Assembly (NCBI GenBank): GCA_034435455.1
Contig: DAOTXL010000024.1
Coordinates: 1 to 64,000, forward strand
Origin: DAOTXL01 sp034435455
Lineage (GTDB): Bacteria > Chloroflexota > Anaerolineae > JAAYZQ01
DNA length: 64,000 nucleotides
Direction of reading: 5' to 3'
This document shows positions 1 through 7,400 of the stretch, one piece after another. Positions within the stretch are counted from its first letter, which is position 1. Each line of letters opens with the position of its first letter. Position numbers and translations under genes: made by a program. Under the pieces are notes generated by a model that saw only the letters and a list, made by a program, of their open reading frames with translations, searched no databases and was not told the origin of the DNA.

Positions 1-114
1 ACTCGTCGTCATCTTACCCCGCTCTCCGAGGTGCAACGGCGCATTCTGGCGTTGTTGGGCTTCTCTACAGATATCTACACCAGGCTCTGCACCGATTCTG
101 CCAAACCGCCTTAA
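1..114 (+). CDS. Transposase, C-terminal end only (partial at window edge)
   Basis: An open frame enters from the left edge and stops at TAA 112-114. Its 37 residues include LTPLSEVQRRILALLGF followed by DIYTRL. This resembles the C-terminal tail of DDE insertion-sequence transposases as I remember them, but the catalytic domain lies outside the window, so the family cannot be fixed. The call is supported by context: immediately to the right, the reductase-like gene on the opposite strand loses homology, as expected at the edge of an inserted element. It could instead be the tail of an unrelated protein. Confidence 0.5.
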   Translation, partial: TRRHLTPLSEVQRRILALLGFSTDIYTRLCTDSAKPP

Positions 115-127
115 AAATGAGCGAACC
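1..127. mobile_element. Right end of an insertion sequence (inferred)
   Basis: The transposase-like frame stops at 114. The flavoprotein gene on the minus strand stops looking like its family near 128-135. The stretch AAAATGAGCGAACC (114-127) is my guess for the terminal inverted repeat; the matching left end and any target duplication are outside the window. Confidence 0.45.
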
Positions 128-694
128 ATGGGCATACAGGTCGGCATAGGTCTGAAACACCACAGCATCCGGTGCACCCCGCACCAGGTAGCCGACAGCC
201 AGGCCCAGGTGCTCTTTTGGGATCAGCCCCACCACGTGCCGCCGCACAATACTTCGCACACCATCAGCACCGACCAGGAACTCAGCGGAGAACGTCTCAC
301 CCGAGGCGGTGCACACGGACCATCCCTCTCCGGAGCGCTCCACGCCGGTCACCTGCTGCCGAATGTGGCGCACATGGCTGTTGGCCATTGCGCGTTCCAG
401 CATCGCCCGGCCAAGGGCCGCACGCGAGACAATCGCCCAGTTGGAAGAATCGAGGACCTGCTCGACCTGGCCGCCGTCCGAGTTCCTCAGCACCACCCGC
501 GGCGGCCGGTGGCGCGGGAACGGCAGGGCCATCACGTCAGGAAATCGCTGGCCGACCAGGGGGCTCAAGCCGCCGCCGCATGGCTTCTCGTAGGGGGCGC
601 GATGGTCGAAAAGCAGGATCTCGTGTTCGGTGTCGGCCAGGAGATGGGCCAGTTGGCAACCCGCCGGGCCTGCCCCGACGATGGCAATCTTCAC
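128..694 (-). pseudogene. Geranylgeranyl-reductase-like FAD oxidoreductase, 3' truncated by IS
   Basis: Only about 189 N-terminal residues of a family usually near 350-400 remain. The start is GTG at 692-694, overlapping the TGA of the kinase gene (GTGA), so it was translationally coupled. Visible are an N-terminal dinucleotide-binding motif (AIVGAGPAGCQLAHLLA, residues 3-19), the PYEKPCGGGLSP segment typical of geranylgeranyl reductase-like flavoproteins, and the second FAD-binding segment LVGADGVRS. After YADLY the family would continue with a Gly-Tyr-x-Trp-x-Phe-Pro-like segment; here the frame runs into the IS end and stops at 65. In archaea and phototrophs this family saturates prenyl double bonds. 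Beside an isoprenyl transferase it may have reduced a prenylated product, but that is inference. The remaining fragment is very unlikely to be active. Confidence 0.75.
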
Positions 695-3111
695 TCGGTT
701 CCTTCTGTGCTCTGTGCCGTAGGTAGTGGCACCTCGGCGACAACCCGCGTGCCCTGACCCGGTTGAGACTCTACCATCCACTGCCCACCGACAGCCTCAA
801 TCCGCTCCCGCACCCTCAGCAGGCCCGAGTGCTCGCCATTCGCCAGGTCTCCCAGGTTGCGCGGCACTACAAAGCCAACCCCGTCGTCGCGGATCTCCAA
901 TCGCAACCGGTCAGGCGTCAGGTCCAGAGTGGCCTCGACGTGCCGGGCCTGCGCGTGGTGCCAGGCATTGTTCAGGCTCTCCTGGAACACCCGGAACACA
1001 GCGGTTCGGATCTCCGCCGGTACGTCGGCGCTATCCTCGCCGGCGTGGACGGCGATGGGCAGGTCCCATCTCCGCTGGCACGACAGGGCGTGCTGCCGCA
1101 ACATCTCCCCCAGATCGGTCAGACTCAGGACAGGGGGACGCAGGTCGTACATCAAAGCCCGCAGGTAGTCCAGGAGCTGCTGCAATTCTTCCCGGGCGCT
1201 GTTCACCCTGTCGGGCACAAACTGATACCGCGCTTCCTCCAGCAGCCGGTTGACGTTGACGATGTTGGGCATGGCCTCGGCGTGGATCTCCAGGGCGATC
1301 TCCTCCTGGATCTCGTCCTGCAGGCTCAACAGTTTCCGCGAAAGGCTTTGGATCTCGTGCACCTGGTCGTGGAGCTGCTTCAGCAGACGCACCCGGGCGA
1401 TGGCGCTGGCCACGTGGTGGGACAGAGTGTCCAGGATATCCAGGTCCTCGCCGGTCAGGAACTCGTCCGCCATCTTGGCTCCCAGGACCAGGACCCCTTC
1501 CAACTTCCCCTGCTCTACCAGCGGAACCCACCACTGCACCCCGGCCGCGGCCCACGCCGCCAGTTCCTGCTGGGCAGTCTCGCCAGCCTGCGCGCGTCCG
1601 GACAGGGTCCGATGCTCCACCGGGCCTTGAGCCTCCTGCAGCAAACCGGGCAACGCCTCCGACTGGCGGGGCAACATCGGCGACTCAAAGCCCTTCTGGC
1701 TTTTCACGGCGTAGCAGTCCTCCCCTTCACTTGCCGGTAGAAGCAAGGCGATGGCTTTGAGCCGCATGGTGCCGGCCACCTGCTCGATCAGCAGGTCTAC
1801 CACCGTCTGCATGTCAAGTGCGCCGCTAAAGGCCCGCGTCATGCGCGACACAAACGATTTGTAATCGTACCAGGCGCCGTAGAACAACTGGTGGACAAAC
1901 CTCTCGGTGCCTCGCTTGAGGGGTTGAAAGCTCGCCGTCAGGACCAGGATCAGGGCAATGCTGGTCAGGATCGTCCTTGTCGTAGCGTCGGCGATGATCA
2001 GCAGCGCCGGGGGCGCCAGCAGGCGGAGTAGCCAGTAGACGGCCAGGTAGAGCACGACGAGCAACAGGAAGTGGAGGATCTTGGCCACGTTCTGGCTCAC
2101 CACCCAATCCAGCCGCATCAGATCGAGGCGGAAGATGGCATAGAGGTAGCTGGCCGGGATAAAGACCAGGGCCAGAAACGCGGGCCAGATTGTGAGGTAT
2201 CGCAGGTTGGGCAGGATCTGCGGCAGCAGGATAAAGATGACCAGGGGCAGCACGGCCAGCGCGGTACCCAACCCGACGAACCCGATCTGCCGCCGGGTGA
2301 TCCGGGACCTGGACAGCGAATGGGTTCGCACCGACAGCCCCACGGCCAGCAGCAGACACGCGACGAAGAAGGCTCTGCTGGCGTTGATCGCAGGGGTGGA
2401 CCACTCGAAACGATGGGTGAACCGCGCCAGGCCTGCGGCCAGAAACAGGAGCACGGCAGCAGAGTAAAGCACGCAGAGCAGTACCTTCCTCCCGCGAAAG
2501 TCGAGGCGCTCGGGAAAGATGGTGTGCAGGTACACCAGGATCAGGCCCAGGGTCAGCACCATGGCGTTCATCAGCAGGCTGGCCCAGCCCAGGCCCACGT
2601 CGGCGAGAAGGAGGATCACAAAACTGGCCGCTGCCAGCAGGAGGCCAAAGATCAAGACCTGTGCCGTCGCGTCGTGCGGCTTGAGGCCCAGGAGCAGCGC
2701 GGCCATGGCCCAGAAGGCAGAGGCCGTGAAGAGATAGCCGATCCGGCCCACAATATCCCAAGGCGAGAGCGGAATGGGCACGATGGTCAGCGCCAGGATC
2801 TGACCCGCCCGCTCTACTTCCAGGGCAACAGATTGCTGTCCTGGCCTGACGTTAGGCTCCCCGGCCAGGGGTGATACCCCATTGATGGTAACCACCCGGT
2901 CGCCGACCGCCATCCCTGCTCGCCCGGCTGAGCCGTCCGGATCCACACCGGCCACCTGATCGCCGCTGCCGAAGGAGAAACCGAGGGTTGGCAGGGACAG
3001 GTAATAGCGCGCCCCCAGGTAGCCTCCCACCAGGGACCCGGCGGCCAGCAGGAGCAACAGGTACGCTCGCAGCCTCTGGAGCGCGCTGCCATCAACCGCC
3101 CACCTAGGCAT
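691..3111 (-). CDS. ComP-like sensor histidine kinase with PDZ, multi-pass membrane and GAF domains
   Basis: This 806-residue kinase has, in order, a first membrane segment (about 16-38), a PDZ-like domain (about 45-110, with SAGRAGMAVGDRVVTINGV), roughly eight further hydrophobic segments (120-400), a linker FVHQLFYGAWYDYKSF typical of ComP/DegS-type kinases, a GAF domain (about 427-580), and a HisKA_3/HATPase core. The phospho-accepting His is probably His610 in ALEIHAEAMP; the usual following Asp is Ala. N-box FQESLNN and G-box DDGVGF are present. I chose ATG 3109-3111 because it overlaps the upstream TAG by 8 bases; an in-frame start at 3156 would add 15 residues. The gene sits between a ComQ-like gene and a reductase gene, with a LuxR-type regulator in the same operon. 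It is the probable receptor for the nearby peptide. Confidence 0.88.
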   Translation of the reverse strand: MPRWAVDGSALQRLRAYLLLLLAAGSLVGGYLGARYYLSLPTLGFSFGSGDQVAGVDPDGSAGRAGMAVGDRVVTINGVSPLAGEPNVRPGQQSVALEVERAGQILALTIVPIPLSPWDIVGRIGYLFTASAFWAMAALLLGLKPHDATAQVLIFGLLLAAASFVILLLADVGLGWASLLMNAMVLTLGLILVYLHTIFPERLDFRGRKVLLCVLYSAAVLLFLAAGLARFTHRFEWSTPAINASRAFFVACLLLAVGLSVRTHSLSRSRITRRQIGFVGLGTALAVLPLVIFILLPQILPNLRYLTIWPAFLALVFIPASYLYAIFRLDLMRLDWVVSQNVAKILHFLLLVVLYLAVYWLLRLLAPPALLIIADATTRTILTSIALILVLTASFQPLKRGTERFVHQLFYGAWYDYKSFVSRMTRAFSGALDMQTVVDLLIEQVAGTMRLKAIALLLPASEGEDCYAVKSQKGFESPMLPRQSEALPGLLQEAQGPVEHRTLSGRAQAGETAQQELAAWAAAGVQWWVPLVEQGKLEGVLVLGAKMADEFLTGEDLDILDTLSHHVASAIARVRLLKQLHDQVHEIQSLSRKLLSLQDEIQEEIALEIHAEAMPNIVNVNRLLEEARYQFVPDRVNSAREELQQLLDYLRALMYDLRPPVLSLTDLGEMLRQHALSCQRRWDLPIAVHAGEDSADVPAEIRTAVFRVFQESLNNAWHHAQARHVEATLDLTPDRLRLEIRDDGVGFVVPRNLGDLANGEHSGLLRVRERIEAVGGQWMVESQPGQGTRVVAEVPLPTAQSTEGTE

Positions 3112-4069
3112 GCTGGTCCTGCCTGGCCCTGACCAGATGCTGGACCGAGTAGGCATCCAGAAAGAGCGACAGGCGACCAGCGGTAGGGCAGCGGGCCAGG
3201 ACGTCTATGGCCTCTTGGTGCAACAGGCCAGCCTGCGTCAGGGCGTACAGCCGTCCCGCTTGCCGCAGGCTGGACGGATCCTCTGCCTGGCGCCGCTCTG
3301 TTCTCTCTCCGTCGCCCATCTCCAGCGCAGCCAGGATGGGCAGGGTCCGCTTGTGACCGGTATCCTGTTTGCCCATCGCCCCTTCCAACCCGTACAGGTC
3401 ATTCCAGACCTGGATGAGCAGACCCAGGGCCTCGCCGAAGGCGCCATACTGCTCAGCCGCAGGATCGTCGGCGCCGGCGACCCTCGCTCCCGACCAGGCA
3501 GCGAGGCGGAAGAGCGACCCCGTCTTGGCCCTGATCACAGCCCAGTAATCATCCAGGCTCAGATCATCGCCCAGGTCAGCGTGTTGCCCGGCAACCATCT
3601 GTAACAGGGTATCCTCGAATTTCTGCCTCACGTTTGGCATGACAGTTGTCGGCAGAAGTTCCATCTCCGCCAGGTTCGACAGGACTCGAAAGGATAGCGC
3701 GATCAGTCCCACCGCCAGGTTGACGGCCGGCCTGGCGCCCACCCGCTGCCACAGGGCATCGTCGGTGTCGCCATCCTGCCAGGCGTCGAGAGCGCCGGCA
3801 GCCAGGTTGCCCAGCTCCCAGGCGGCAGCCACGCGCAAAGCGGCCTGCAGCGGACCACGGCCGCCCTGGCTCTCCCCGGCAACGGCTTCGCAGGTGAGGA
3901 TGGGCAGGGCCAGCCAGGGAGGATGTGGTCCAGACGCGTGCGCCACGAGCCGCGATGCGTGCTCGGAAACCGCGGCTGCCGCCAGGTCCCGAAAGCCGGG
4001 CGGTTCGTCGGGGCAAAAGGCCACGCTGCCGAGCATCACCTGGCACGTTTTTTCCACCAGATCGCGCAT
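3104..4069 (-). CDS. ComQ-like isoprenyl transferase (polyprenyl synthetase family)
   Basis: This 321-residue protein is an all-alpha prenyl synthase relative. The first Asp-rich motif reads LDAWQDGD (Asp95, Asp99, Asp101), GQHADL lies at 161-166, KTGSLFRLA at 182-190, and the second Asp motif is QVWNDLYGL (Asn223, Asp224), followed by GHKRTLPILAALE. The LDxxQDxD and K-R-T-L-P pattern is closer to Bacillus ComQ, which prenylates the ComX tryptophan, than to ordinary chain-elongating synthases, whose first motif is DDxxD. ATG 4067-4069 gives a ComQ-like length and leaves a perfect hairpin in the gap. A TTG at 4160-4162 overlapping the end of the peptide gene would add 31 residues encoded by that hairpin. 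The function is inferred from motifs and the adjacent peptide gene; lipid or carotenoid precursor synthesis is the alternative. Confidence 0.8.
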   Translation of the reverse strand: MRDLVEKTCQVMLGSVAFCPDEPPGFRDLAAAAVSEHASRLVAHASGPHPPWLALPILTCEAVAGESQGGRGPLQAALRVAAAWELGNLAAGALDAWQDGDTDDALWQRVGARPAVNLAVGLIALSFRVLSNLAEMELLPTTVMPNVRQKFEDTLLQMVAGQHADLGDDLSLDDYWAVIRAKTGSLFRLAAWSGARVAGADDPAAEQYGAFGEALGLLIQVWNDLYGLEGAMGKQDTGHKRTLPILAALEMGDGERTERRQAEDPSSLRQAGRLYALTQAGLLHQEAIDVLARCPTAGRLSLFLDAYSVQHLVRARQDQHA

Positions 4070-4089
4070 AGGGGCAAACTCAGCTATGT

Positions 4090-4131
4090 TGTCAAATTCG
4101 CCCTGCACGATCCTGCAGGGCGAATTTGACA
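4090..4131 (-). repeat. Perfect 18-bp stem, 6-nt loop hairpin between peptide and transferase genes
   Basis: TGTCAAATTCGCCCTGCA at 4090-4107 is the exact reverse complement of 4114-4131, with loop CGATCC. No T-run follows on the minus strand, so it is not a classical terminator. It may stabilise or attenuate the peptide-transferase message, or be a small dispersed palindromic element. Confidence 0.85.
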
Positions 4132-4152
4132 CTGTGATGGCTTCGGTGAGGA

Positions 4153-4371
4153 CTATCGCCAACCGAACATTGGCGAGATGAATGGCTCCACCTCGCCCCC
4201 TACGATTCCGCCAGCAACGATCGCCGCCATCAGAGCGGGAACTGCCCGCTCGACCATCTCCAGCGGAAACCCCATCTCCAGCAGGTGTTTCCTGGGATCG
4301 GCCAGGAACCGGGCTCGAAAGTCCTCGTCGGTGGCCAACTGCTTCACAACGTCTATGAATCCCTTCGACAC
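4153..4371 (-). CDS. Candidate ComX-like pheromone precursor peptide
   Basis: This 72-residue peptide has a charged, helical N-terminal half (TDEDFRARFLADPRKHLLEMGF), an Ala/Gly-rich segment with MAAIVAGGIVGGE, and a short C-terminus ending SPMFGWR. The only Trp is residue 71 of 72. ComX precursors are 55-75 residues, carry a leader with a Gly-Phe ...E...I motif, and have the prenylated Trp within a few residues of the C-terminus; LEMGFPLEMVERAVPAL here is reminiscent of that leader. The leader also resembles Nif11/NHLP RiPP leaders, and the AGG/VGG steps could be Gly-Gly cleavage sites. The gene lies between a CPBP protease and the ComQ-like gene, all on the same strand. The prenylated-peptide role is inference from architecture and sequence; an ordinary RiPP is the alternative. 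Confidence 0.72.
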   Translation of the reverse strand: MSKGFIDVVKQLATDEDFRARFLADPRKHLLEMGFPLEMVERAVPALMAAIVAGGIVGGEVEPFISPMFGWR

Positions 4372-4396
4372 GCTTGTCTCCTTTTCACATTAGATT

Positions 4397-5272
4397 CTAT
4401 GCCAACGGCTGCTGGGCGCGCCCCTTCTTCCGGCCGGAGGCTATCCAGTAGCCGAGAAGCAACAGGATCCCGAAAGCGCAGGCTGCCAGAACCAGGAGGC
4501 CACCCTCCGGGCCAAAGGTCCCACCGGTGAGCAGCTCTGGGCCGGTCACGGTGGAGGTGAGCAGAGACGGCTCGGTGTGCCCGGAGCCTGGAAAACCCAG
4601 CACCTGGATCTCGGTCAGATTCCAGCCGATGTGGATCCCGGCGGGCAGCCACAGGGATCGGGTCACCAGGTATGCCACGGCGAAGAACAACCCGGCGACG
4701 CAGATGTTCAGGATGGCCAGAGCCTGCACATGGGGATCGATGAGATGCACCATGCCGAACAGCAACGAGGACACCACCACGGCAACAGGCATGGCCCACG
4801 TTTTGGCCAGGCCTTGCATGATGTACCCCCGGAACGTCAGCTCCTCCACGAAAGAGAGGGCGGCCCAGCTCAGGACAGAGGCGAGGAAGGGCAAGGGCGA
4901 TGGCCGCGACGGTTCGGCGGTCAGCCAGCCCGCGGCAAGCATGACGACAAAGACCAGGAAGATCAGCCCTCCGCCCAAGCCGAGGCCTACTGCGGCGTGC
5001 GACAGCCAGGCGCGCTTTCCCAATCCCAGGGAGACCAGTGGCTTCCGGTCCAGGTAGCGGCAGAAGGCCCAGGTCAGGAGCAATACCCCTGCCAGATAGA
5101 CCACGCCCTCCAGGAGGGAGAGCAGCCAGAACGGGGCGGCCGGCAGGACTGTGGCGACGCCGGCGAACGCAATCCGGTTGATGGCTGCCAGAGCCAGGAA
5201 GTAGGCCAGGACGCGGACCAGGGGATGAAAACGCCCTTTGCTGTCTTGCCGCTGGGACTTGACTGGTGTCAC
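4397..5272 (-). CDS. CPBP family intramembrane metalloprotease (CAAX/bacteriocin-processing type)
   Basis: This 291-residue protein has about seven to eight hydrophobic segments and all the family motifs: EELTFRG (Glu143, Glu144, Arg148), FGMVH (His176) and HIGWN (His214, Asn218), which form the intramembrane active site of Rce1/CPBP proteases. Its ATG overlaps the TGA of the response regulator (ATGA), and the peptide gene follows after 25 bases, so it is co-expressed with both. Members of this family process prenylated proteins in eukaryotes and are often linked to peptide bacteriocins and their immunity in bacteria. Here it is a good candidate for cleaving or exporting the peptide, or for self-protection; this is inference. 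Confidence 0.88.
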   Translation of the reverse strand: MTPVKSQRQDSKGRFHPLVRVLAYFLALAAINRIAFAGVATVLPAAPFWLLSLLEGVVYLAGVLLLTWAFCRYLDRKPLVSLGLGKRAWLSHAAVGLGLGGGLIFLVFVVMLAAGWLTAEPSRPSPLPFLASVLSWAALSFVEELTFRGYIMQGLAKTWAMPVAVVVSSLLFGMVHLIDPHVQALAILNICVAGLFFAVAYLVTRSLWLPAGIHIGWNLTEIQVLGFPGSGHTEPSLLTSTVTGPELLTGGTFGPEGGLLVLAACAFGILLLLGYWIASGRKKGRAQQPLA

Positions 5273-5898
5273 GGTTTTCTCCAGGTGGATATCAAGTTGA
5301 GCTCGGAAGCCTTGGTCGCTGCGGCGGTGCGATTTTCCACTCCCAGCTTGCGCATCACGTTCTCGACGTGAAAGTCCACCGTCCGTTTGACGACGACCAG
5401 TTCGGCGGCGATCTGCTCCGAGGTCTTGCCTTGGGCCACGAGCTTCATCACTTCGAACTCCCGCTGGGTCAGAACCGGGGTATCTATCCCCCCACCAACC
5501 GCCAGCGGCAGAATCCGCTTGCTGTAAAAGACACCGCCCTCGGCGACGTCGCGGATCGCCTGGACGTAGGTGCTCATCTCCTCCTCTTTGAGGAGGTAGC
5601 CGGCCACCCCCATCTTGACCAGGGGCAGCACGAACTCGCTCGTGTCATAGAAAGTGACGATCAGGATCTGTACGTCCGGATACCGCTTCCGGATGCGTGG
5701 GATCTCCTGCATCGGGTCAAACCCAGGCATAAGCAGGTCCAGCAGCAGCACGTCGGGCATGCTCTTCTCCAGGTAGGTCCACAAGTCTGCGCCATTGCTC
5801 AGCTCCCCTACGACCTCGATGCCCGGGGCCTTGCTGATGGCCTGCATCACCCCAGCGCGCATGGCTGGATGATCGTCTACGATTAGCACCCTTATCAT
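5269..5898 (-). CDS. NarL/LuxR-type response regulator, ComA-like
   Basis: This 209-residue protein has a receiver domain with the acidic pair Asp8/Asp9, phospho-acceptor Asp54 (LLLDLLMPGF) and a C-terminal LuxR-type helix-turn-helix (about 140-200, LTQREFEVMKLVAQGKT and RTVDFHVENVMRKL). The start at 5896-5898 begins directly with MIRVLIVDDH and has GGGGG five bases upstream; 14 extra residues are possible in frame. It is the first gene of the operon that ends with the multi-pass kinase, so the two form a natural ComP-ComA-like pair. A 49-bp repeat array begins about 46 bases upstream of its start and may be its operator or a target of autoregulation. Confidence 0.9.
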   Translation of the reverse strand: MIRVLIVDDHPAMRAGVMQAISKAPGIEVVGELSNGADLWTYLEKSMPDVLLLDLLMPGFDPMQEIPRIRKRYPDVQILIVTFYDTSEFVLPLVKMGVAGYLLKEEEMSTYVQAIRDVAEGGVFYSKRILPLAVGGGIDTPVLTQREFEVMKLVAQGKTSEQIAAELVVVKRTVDFHVENVMRKLGVENRTAAATKASELNLISTWRKP

Positions 5899-5943
5899 GG
5901 AACCCCCATGTTCGGACATATCGAGGCAGGATTCTACCACAGA

Positions 5944-6115
5944 CCTGTAAGGATTACAAGCCCTCTACCTGGTATCATTCCCAGGTCGCCACCCTGTAAG
6001 AAATAACAGTCTTTTCCCTGTTTAGACTGCAAGCTCGCCCCCCTGTAAGAAGTACCAGCCTCTCCCCTGTTTAGACTGCAAGCTCGCCCCCCTGTTAAGA
6101 GTCGCAGCCTCAAGA
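5944..6115. repeat. Tandem 49-bp direct repeat array, about 3.5 units
   Basis: The core CCTGT(T)AAG recurs at 5944, 5993, 6042 and 6091, exactly 49 bases apart. The last units share CCCTGTTTAGACTGCAAGCTCGCC (starting at 6016 and 6065); the first units are more diverged. Some units contain CTGT-N8-ACAG. The array lies between the divergent response-regulator operon and the 6204 gene. The whole unit is conserved, so it is not a CRISPR. Confidence 0.85.
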
Positions 6116-6130
6116 CTGGGATTTATCCCG

Positions 6131-6160
6131 TTGACAGGCTACCGGCCGGCCATGTATACT
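6131..6160 (+). promoter_or_regulatory. Sigma70-type promoter for the 6204 gene
   Basis: TTGACA (6131-6136), an 18-base spacer and TATACT (6155-6160) precede the plus-strand gene at 6204. Confidence 0.75.
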
Positions 6161-6203
6161 GGCGTGTGCTGGATGATGAAAGACGGCGCAAAGGGCAAAG
6201 AGG

Positions 6204-6992
6204 ATGAGCACCGACACCGAAGGCGACAGCCTGCTCTGCGAGCTGGCTCGCGCGATGGACAGCCGCCAGGACTATTTCATGGCCATTGCATTGCGCAAAC
6301 TGGCGCGGGCCGGATACACCACGTTGGGTGAAGTGGATGCTGCTTCAGACCTGGTGCTCCTGGCCACCCCAGAGATCGGCCTGCGCCGGCTGGAGATGGT
6401 GCGGCGGCTGGTCAGGCCGGGGTGGCAGTCGCCGCCTCGCCAGGTCATGATGGCAGCCGAGCGCTTTCTGACTGCTGCTCGATTGGCACTCACTTTCTGG
6501 CCTGCCGATGTCCTGGAGTCGGTGCTGCGCGGTTCCTCGCCGATCCCTGCCTGCGACCGGCCTGCGGAAAAGCGGCTGGCGGTGGAGTTGTTCTCCCTGG
6601 CCTGCCAGAAGGCGCTGCGCTACTGCGCCCTGGAGGAGCTGGTGGAGGCGCTGCGACAAGCCAGCCGCAACGCGGACGATGGCTCTCACTCGAAGGCTCA
6701 GGTACCCTCAGGCGTCGAGGCACACACCGCGCCCCGCATTGATCAGCAGGACAGGGCACCGGACCCCGTCCGCTCCAGTCCACATCGACGCAGACAGATC
6801 CCAACCAGCGATAGTGACCGGTATGCCTTCTCCCGCGAGCGACGCCTCGAGATCGTAGAATGCTTTCGAGCCGCCCGGGCTCGGGGGGAGGTCGCAAACA
6901 AGGACCATTGGGCGCGCTCGCAGTTCAGCATCAGCGCCAAGACGCTCATGCGCTACGAACGCGAGTTCCCGGAGACTGACGAGAAGGCATAG
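6204..6992 (+). CDS. Hypothetical protein with HhH-like and C-terminal HTH-like segments
   Basis: I do not recognise a named family for this 262-residue protein. Residues about 30-68 (KLARAGYTTLGEV ... ATPEIGLRRLEMV) look like a helix-hairpin-helix / RNA polymerase alpha-CTD-type DNA-binding fold. A hydrophilic, Pro/Ser/Asp-rich linker follows (150-205). The C-terminal segment (RRLEIVECFRAARARG ... FSISAKTLMRYEREFPE) resembles a recognition-helix region of a Mu-C/transposase-type helix-turn-helix. It is the first gene of an integrative-element module ending in a serine recombinase, and has its own consensus promoter. A role in element regulation or partition is plausible but inferred. Confidence 0.7.
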   Translation: MSTDTEGDSLLCELARAMDSRQDYFMAIALRKLARAGYTTLGEVDAASDLVLLATPEIGLRRLEMVRRLVRPGWQSPPRQVMMAAERFLTAARLALTFWPADVLESVLRGSSPIPACDRPAEKRLAVELFSLACQKALRYCALEELVEALRQASRNADDGSHSKAQVPSGVEAHTAPRIDQQDRAPDPVRSSPHRRRQIPTSDSDRYAFSRERRLEIVECFRAARARGEVANKDHWARSQFSISAKTLMRYEREFPETDEKA

Positions 6993-7071
6993 GACCACCC
7001 GCGCTTCCGCTCAAGCATCGATACCCGACGCTCCTTAACAGCTTCATAGCGCTACACTAGCACTGCCGAAC

Positions 7072-7100
7072 TTGACATCGGCCGGAAAAGGGTGTATGAT
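7072..7100 (+). promoter_or_regulatory. Consensus sigma70 promoter for the RHH gene
   Basis: TTGACA (7072-7077), a 17-base spacer and TATGAT (7095-7100) lie 33 bases before the ATG at 7133. Confidence 0.85.
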
Positions 7101-7132
7101 ATTCGTGTAGTACTTTGAGGGCTACATAACAA

Positions 7133-7297
7133 ATGGAGAAAGACAAGTCCTACCGTTTCCGACTGCCGAGTGACCTTTTCGAGGCGGCCCAGGCCAAAGC
7201 CGAGCGCCAGGACCTGACGCTGGCCCAGGTGCTGCGCCGTTTCTTGCGGGAGTGGGTTGCAGAAGACCCGCCCGAGGAACCTGAACAAGGGGATTGA
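7133..7297 (+). CDS. Small ribbon-helix-helix (Arc/CopG-like) protein
   Basis: This 54-residue protein begins MEKDKSYRFRLPSDLFEAA. The pattern is a short basic beta-strand (SYRFRLP), then two helices (DLFEAAQAKAERQD and LTLAQVLRRFLREWVAE), as in the Arc/CopG/MetJ ribbon-helix-helix fold, followed by an acidic tail. Such proteins are common copy-number or addiction repressors on mobile elements. A near-perfect promoter lies just upstream, and a second promoter on the opposite strand at 7401-7429 would transcribe an antisense RNA across it. No toxin partner is apparent downstream, so I favour an autoregulatory element repressor. The gene is short but the start, promoter and fold pattern agree. 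Confidence 0.75.
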   Translation: MEKDKSYRFRLPSDLFEAAQAKAERQDLTLAQVLRRFLREWVAEDPPEEPEQGD

Positions 7298-7400
7298 TCT
7301 CCTGGAATAGAAGCGGGCCGTGCTGGTGTTAGCGGCACCAGGCACGACCCTGACCCAACCCGCTGGCGACCCAAGCCACACAGCGAGCCAGGCTGAAGCT

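Noticed and set aside
4069..4162. TTG start that would add 31 residues to the ComQ-like protein
   Set aside because: The extra residues are encoded by a perfect hairpin; the ATG at 4069 gives a ComQ-like length. It cannot be fully excluded.
5944..6115. Possible short CRISPR array
   Set aside because: The whole 49-bp unit is conserved, including what would be spacers, and no cas genes are present.
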